Source: Smittium culicis
Taxonomy: Eukaryota; Kickxellomycota; Harpellomycetes; Harpellales; Legeriomycetaceae
NCBI GenBank assembly: GCA_001970855.1
Contig: LSSN01004962.1
Coordinates: 1 to 12,304 of the forward strand
Direction of reading: 5' to 3'
DNA length: 12,304 nucleotides
The notes under the pieces are model-generated. The model was not told where the DNA came from. It did no database searches and saw nothing but the letters and a program-made list of their open reading frames with translations. A program made the position numbers and the translations under genes. Positions 8,116 through 12,304 of the stretch are shown one piece after another. Position 1 is the first letter of the stretch, and each line of letters opens with the position of its first letter.

Positions 8116-8604
8116 ATGCGATACTTGCCCAGTTTAAGAAAGAGGATATTCATCCTTGCTCTCATATTCCACGGTACCGTATTTGTTATATGTAACGATC
8201 TTTTCTTCATGCGAAAAGCTTTCATGTGGAAAGAATACTTCATCAACTTTAAAGCAAACTCCTTCAAAAATCAAGTATCAATCTATAAACTACCCACCAA
8301 TACTTATATTCCAACTTACTCCCCTCCTCCTCCTACTAAAAAAGTATCCCTTCCAAACTCTCCTGATAAGACCATCAATTTCCCCCAAAATAATAAAGAC
8401 GAAAACCCTTCAAGGTCAAACGTATACATCCCATCCCAAATCCTATACGACGTTAGAAAGCATAAATCAAAAAGTCAAGTACATACCGAATACAACTCAA
8501 AAAACGACGACCTCTTACAATATAATAACCAACAACCTTTACATTTCAGCGACAGTATGGCCGCTCTAGTCACATCCTTACTCTTCGTCATCCTCCTCCT
8601 ATAA
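8116..8604 (+). CDS. Candidate small secreted GPI-anchored protein, 162 residues
   Basis: An ATG-started frame not recognised as any known family. Residues 1-26 look like a signal peptide: basic n-region M-R-Y-L-P-S-L-R-K-R, then hydrophobic I-F-I-L-A-L-I-F-H-G-T-V-F-V-I-C. The middle (about 50-140) is rich in S, T, P, N and K, with a P-P-P-P run at 70-73, typical of wall or surface proteins. The C-terminus is H-F-S-D-S (143-147) followed by 15 hydrophobic residues to the very end, the layout of a GPI attachment signal with the anchor site probably at 145-147. One N-S/T sequon-like site may be glycosylated, but this is not decisive. The frame lies in a G-poor tract where stop codons are depleted, so its length alone proves little; the matched signals at both ends are the argument for a gene. 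A missed upstream exon is possible. Confidence 0.45.
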   Translation: MRYLPSLRKRIFILALIFHGTVFVICNDLFFMRKAFMWKEYFINFKANSFKNQVSIYKLPTNTYIPTYSPPPPTKKVSLPNSPDKTINFPQNNKDENPSRSNVYIPSQILYDVRKHKSKSQVHTEYNSKNDDLLQYNNQQPLHFSDSMAALVTSLLFVILLL

Positions 8605-9924
8605 ATACCCTCCCCCCAAAAAAATACCAAAATTTTATACTCAATACCACACCTAATATATACACTCGCTTGTTCCTAATCACCATACCTGTATGAGAAA
8701 AAAAATAACGCCAAAGCTACTGATTCTATATTATATACATCACCCCCCCCCCTTCCACAACAACACCCATTTCACATCCTTATCTCCCTTCAACTCCCCC
8801 TTAACAATATCAATTTCCTGGATTTGTTTCTAATACCTCGTCAAATATAACATACCCTCTTGTACAATATTCTGACCTCCGACCTTTCCTTTTTTTTTGA
8901 TACTCTATACACTCTTGTTAATAACTTTTACTTATGATTATGGCTCCCTTTCCATTATATACTTTTGTATATCTTCTTTTGTAGCTACTGTAGATTATTT
9001 TTTTACTTTAATTCCAACTAATTTGACTTTTATTTAAAACAATCTCGCTGTTAAAGTAATACTTCCTAATTTAAAATATTCATGTGTCAACTGCAAGTAC
9101 TAAAAATAATGCTAACCACACTAATACATGTAAAAGATTATTTCAACGATCGGAATTCTTTGTGTTTATACTTACCACTCAGTATCTTCACTTTTACTTT
9201 TAATTCAAACCAGAGAATTGTAATGAATCAATTATCATTTATAACCGATAGCTGTTACTAATTCCAATTTAAATAAAAATATCTAGTAAAAAGTGAACGT
9301 TTCTCTCATGGATGTCCTATATAATATATCTCAATACATCACACTGACTCCAATGACTGGCAGTCATTACATTTCAATATAAATACATTTATTGTCTCGT
9401 GTCTAACTACTCCAAGTTCATTATCGATTCAGAATTAATTATGCCAGATAATTCTGTTTAAACATCTCTCTCTTACCTAAAAATTTTTCTTGGACAATCC
9501 AATAAGATTAGAGAATCAATAAAAATTTTTTTTCTAATCCACTATTCACTTTTTTTTACGCAACTTACTAATAAAATTGACTATAACCATCGAACACGTA
9601 GCCTATCGACTTTAACTTATCAATAAAACTTTTTTTTAAGCTTGCCAAGAGCTACATTTTGGTAAAATTTTGGCCTCTGTAATCAAAATTTTACTATTGC
9701 AATTAAATTGTAAATGCTCAACGTTGGTGCATGGTTTTTAATTAATCAAATCGAAAAAATATATATATAAAAAAAAGGTGCGCAAATCGCCGAAATTGAC
9801 GAATTTTATTATTTCGGCTAATTTTCGACACAAAAAACTTAAAAAAATTAAAAAATCACCAATTTACTCAAGTATGGTCAATAAAAAGTTCATAAAAAGT
9901 GCTAAAACCTAATTTAGCGGTGTT
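8605..9924. other. AT-rich spacer with several short inverted repeats before the retrotransposon
   Basis: No gene is visible. Inverted repeats are a 17-nt near-palindrome at 9352-9368 (AATGACT/AGTCATT), an 8-bp pair around 9430-9456 (CAGAATTA/TAATTCTG), a perfect 11-bp pair GTAAAATTTTG/CAAAATTTTAC at 9662-9672 and 9684-9694, and an 8-bp hairpin GCCGAAAT/ATTTCGGC at 9789-9818. The 5' end of the LINE must lie in the right part of this stretch, but no boundary or target duplication can be seen without the other end. Confidence 0.4.
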
Positions 9925-11256
9925 GTGAAAGTGAATAATCCTCATTATTTCACAAATGAGATACAAAACAGCTATTCTGCTTATTATACTAGGGTCAATA
10001 ACCAAAATAGGGTAAAAAATGATCCCAGATCACAATTAAACAACAAAAAAATGCAAAAATACTCGGCTAATAAAATCCCTATATGGAATAAAAGGAATCT
10101 GGCAGATATTAGTATGTATAAGGAGTTTTCCATCAGCCATATGCTTTCTGGAGACAAAATAACCTACCTTAAGAAGCTCTGCATTGCCAGCTCCAACATG
10201 AAAGTCGGCTGCTCATGGGCCCAATTCAAAGGAGACCACATAGATGCCCTGGAGGTTGTATTCACCGCTCTTAAAGAAGTGTCATACATTAAACAGGACG
10301 AACATCGCGCCGGCACAACATACAAGATTTTTAATAGTATAAAAGACGCTGAAAATCTAATGTCTACGAAGCTTGTCTATAACGACAAGCCAATAGACCT
10401 ATACCAGACAGTGAAAATCGAGAAGGATATCACTGTAGTAAACATCCCAAACTTCAGGGATGCAGGAATCGAACCAATGGCCAAGCTAATTCTAAAAGAG
10501 CTCGGGTCTTGGTGCGAAATCAAGGATATCAGCGCTTGGCGCCGATTTGAAAACAATCAGTACTTCCCGTATAGGATCAAAGTACTAGTAAAAAAAAATA
10601 ACATGGAGGTCGACCTCCCAAGCTTCCTCGACCATGAAAATATTAAAATAAACATTTTTTAAAAGGGCTGTAAGGAGGCATGCAGCTACTGCAAGGAGGC
10701 TGAGCACTGGAAATCTGAGTGTCATAAAATCAAGAAAAATCTTATAAAAAAAAATGCACGCGAGAACATGCAGAAGCTAAAATTCAGCTTTAACAGCTCT
10801 AATGCCGAAGCAACACCGGCATCAGCCGCTCCTCAAACTGATGATTCTAAATCAGTGATCGCAGAAGCTCAGCCCAGCACAAAACCGGTTGAGAAGTCAA
10901 AAATCATCAACGATACCGAAGTATCAACCAATGATGAAGCTGCAACAGGCAAACCGGGAACCATAAATCGTCTGAGGGGCACCGTAGGCTTGAAAAAACC
11001 TCACGCCAGCTCATTAAATTCTGCTGTGATGCCTCCCAGCTCTAGTAAAAAAGTATCATCAGATGATGATACCGAGTCGGACGGCAGTGATGATGACAAT
11101 CATCAACCTATAATCAAAAGAACAGCCAAATCCACTATTAATAGTGATGATTTCTCCGATATCTCGGTAGACAGTGATATGAGCTCCCCAATGGAGATCA
11201 AAAAAGAGTTCATATCACAGAATTTCAGCTCTACAAACGATTCATCATGGATATAG
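9925..11256 (+). pseudogene. LINE ORF1 (gag-like, CCHC zinc knuckle), broken by an in-frame stop
   Basis: RNA-binding ORF1 protein of a non-LTR retrotransposon. One reading frame runs from an upstream stop at 9910 to 11256 with a single TAA at 10660-10662. The first ATG is at 10051. The front part (to codon 245) has no motif I can name but resembles the globular part of such ORF1 proteins. Right after the stop comes a zinc knuckle C-x2-C-x4-H-x4-C (10681-10722; C-S-Y-C-K-E-A-E-H-W-K-S-E-C), then a lysine-rich stretch and a long low-complexity tail rich in S, D, A and P with the acidic cluster S-S-D-D-D-T-E-S-D-G-S-D-D-D (11056-11097). Because the frame is the same on both sides of the stop, a point substitution is the simplest cause. 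At the end, another frame stays open from about 11233 to a TAG near 11370, which suggests a frameshift that cut the original tail. The next piece is ORF2 downstream on the same strand. Confidence 0.8.
10681..10722 (+). other. CCHC zinc-knuckle motif of ORF1
   Basis: C-x2-C-x4-H-x4-C with W directly after H, as in retroelement nucleic-acid-binding knuckles. It is separated from the front of ORF1 by the TAA at 10660 and has no ATG before 10768 in its frame, so it would not be made without stop read-through. Confidence 0.85.
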
Positions 11257-11857
11257 CTCTCCATCAGTGCACGCATTGATGGCAGCAAAATCAAGAATGG
11301 GGCAAGTATCAGAACACTCAATTAAAAATTACGCTATAAATGTAGATAAGGCGCCACCAGGAAGATAGATAGTTGCTATTGAGCCTGAATATCACGCAAA
11401 AAATCACGAAATCTCTGATATCGAAAATTTATAATCATAATCAAAAAATCTACACCTAGTATGAGTCAAAAATTTTGGAAAAAATGTAAAAATTACAAAA
11501 AAATTTCCAAATTAATACTATCAAATTCTTGGTTCTCAAAGTCAAACAAATCAAAAAGAATGCTGTAAAAAGATATGTTGTTTTGAATAGCACTCTATGT
11601 TGTCATCAATTTACAGTAAAAAAATATTAGACAAAGAAACAGTCAATGGATGCAATAAATTAGCTCTATAAATTCCCAAAAAATAAAATTCCCAAAAATC
11701 TAAAAAGCTCTGGGCACCAAAATTAGAAAAGAAAAAAAATTAAAAAATTCGATCGAGAATTTCACTGGTGGAAATACTCAATAATTAATCTGTTCAAAAT
11801 ACAATTCTCTTACCGTTATGAACCGAAATATATGAGTTATAAATAATATAAAATATG
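11257..11857. other. A-rich stretch between the ORF1 and ORF2 remnants
   Basis: About 600 nt, A-rich on the + strand with many frame breaks. The first 110 nt still read as a plausible ORF1 tail in another frame (S-S-P-S-V-H-A-L-M-A-A-K). A two-copy repeat AAATTCCCAAAAA lies at 11670-11699. No other coding content could be recognised. The gap is longer than usual between ORF1 and ORF2 of LINEs and may be partly decayed ORF2 or inserted sequence. Confidence 0.4.
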
Positions 11858-12304
11858 AGCCTAAGCGCTATCTGAATTTTTAAAACTCTGATAGTGCTAA
11901 GCCTGATATCCTGTCACTCCAGGAGACATTTTTATACTAATATATCAAACCGCTACCGCATAAAAGAATACACCTGTTTAGAGGCCAAAGCCTATCAAGC
12001 CAAGGACGGTAGTGGCCTACTGCTGGATGTAAAAAAATAAATTTATGATTTATTTAAACGAATTTAAATCATCTAAACATGGCTATCATGGACATTCTCA
12101 GGCAGCAATACTGTATCAAATAATCCGCCGACGTAAAATCTTGAACAATAAAACATGGATATGCAATATAGAACATAACAAGGCCTACGCCTGATTTCCC
12201 CAAATCTCTCTACCGCATAAACTGCGATCAGTTGGTATTGAAGGAAAACTGCTCAATATGATCAAGGTCATGTATGATGCCCCGAAAATCGCAGTTAGAG
12301 TTGG
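11858..12304 (+). pseudogene. LINE ORF2 remnant: endonuclease fragment then reverse transcriptase fragment, partial
   Basis: ORF2 of non-LTR elements joins an apurinic-type endonuclease to a reverse transcriptase. At 11890-11940 one frame reads D-S-A-K-P-D-I-L-S-L-Q-E-T-F-L-Y then stop; P-D-I-L-x-L-Q-E-T is the signature of the endonuclease fold with its catalytic glutamate. A second frame at 11963-12040 continues with E-A-K-A-Y-Q-A-K-D-G-S-G-L-L-L then stop. From about 12072 another stretch reads Q-A-A-I-L-Y-Q-I-I-R-R-R-K (12099-12137), then N-I-E-H-N-K-A-Y-A, a TGA at 12192-12194, and H-K-L-R-S-V-G-I-E-G-K-L-L-N-M-I-K onward: reverse-transcriptase motif A and the helix after it. The motif A aspartate is replaced by glutamate. 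Only some 30 nt separate the endonuclease and RT pieces, where a whole element has hundreds of codons, so a large internal deletion has occurred. It continues beyond the window. Confidence 0.82.

Larger units (their letters stand above)
7030..8900. other. Strand-asymmetric C/T-rich, G-poor tract
   Basis: On the + strand G is almost absent while C is common. For example, 7501-7560 has 1 G against about 22 C, and 8761-8820 has 1 G against about 23 C. The flanks do not show this. A run of 10 C lies at 8743-8752. Because TAG and TGA need G, long open frames arise easily here, and most of those seen (7317-7511, 7608-7802, 7827-8195, 8156-8569) are discounted for that reason. The tract contains the minisatellite at 7245-7340 and the candidate GPI-protein gene at 8116-8604. 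The boundaries are estimated by eye. Confidence 0.6.
9925..12304 (+). mobile_element. Decayed non-LTR (LINE) retrotransposon, 3' part outside the window
   Basis: ORF1 with a CCHC knuckle followed on the same strand by AP-endonuclease and RT fragments is the order found in LINEs of the Tad/L1-like kind; LTR elements and DNA transposons do not have it. Point stops, frameshifts and an internal deletion show that it is inactive. The left limit given is the start of the ORF1 frame; the true 5' end lies somewhat before it. Confidence 0.8.

Noticed and set aside
7317..8195. Three open frames at 7317-7511, 7608-7802 and 7827-8195
   Set aside because: They lie in the G-poor tract, open at non-ATG codons or inside the minisatellite, and give only hydrophobic/aromatic low-complexity translations.
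8156..8569. A 137-codon open frame overlapping the candidate GPI-protein gene in another frame
   Set aside because: Its existence is explained by the lack of G, which removes TAG and TGA. It has no signal peptide, domain or ordered layout.
10651..10665. A programmed frameshift at the T6A4 run in LINE ORF1
   Set aside because: The frame after the stop is the same as before it, so a frameshift would not restore the downstream reading.
1..12304. CRISPR array, tRNA or rRNA genes
   Set aside because: No regularly spaced direct repeats with unique spacers, no tRNA B-box-like sequence and no rRNA-like conserved segments were seen.

Overview
The window looks like nuclear DNA of an AT-rich, intron-poor fungus. 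The reasons are a eukaryotic-type spliced gene with a short GT-AG intron, a peroxisomal D-amino acid oxidase, a secreted double-psi beta-barrel protein, fungal-style TATA-proximal promoters, and very AT-rich spacers with long T runs. An early-diverging lineage such as a zoopagomycete or Harpellales-like gut fungus would fit, but that placement is an inference; only the eukaryotic and probably fungal nature is well supported.

Left part (1-4801), all on the + strand: (i) a zinc-independent NADPH:quinone oxidoreductase of the zeta-crystallin/QOR type (146-1186); (ii) a secreted protein of 369 residues with a C-terminal RlpA/expansin-like six-cysteine double-psi beta-barrel and an unrecognised 240-residue front part (2030-3139); (iii) a D-amino acid oxidase split by one 91-nt intron (3580-4006 joined to 4098-4801) that ends in the peroxisomal signal SRL. 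Each has its own TATA-like box. Nothing suggests a shared pathway beyond both flavin/nicotinamide enzymes being redox enzymes.

Middle (4802-9920), about 5 kb nearly without genes: a 508-bp foldback element with piggyBac-like ends (TTAA next to CCCTTT) at 5147-5654; a less AT-rich block full of interrupted frames (about 5800-6480); a five-copy minisatellite of 18-20 nt units (7245-7340); and a strikingly G-poor, C/T-rich tract (about 7030-8900). One convincing-looking open frame lies inside that tract, for a 162-residue protein with an N-terminal signal and a C-terminal GPI-anchor-like tail (8116-8604).

Right part (9925-12304): a decayed non-LTR retrotransposon (LINE) on the + strand, running off the window. 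Its ORF1 has a CCHC zinc knuckle but carries an in-frame stop just before it. Its ORF2 survives only as short endonuclease and reverse-transcriptase pieces that are interrupted and abnormally close together, so the copy is dead and internally deleted.

I did not find a clearly new multi-gene system. The most original items are the foldback piggyBac-like element, the chimeric DPBB protein and the small GPI-type protein in the G-poor tract.
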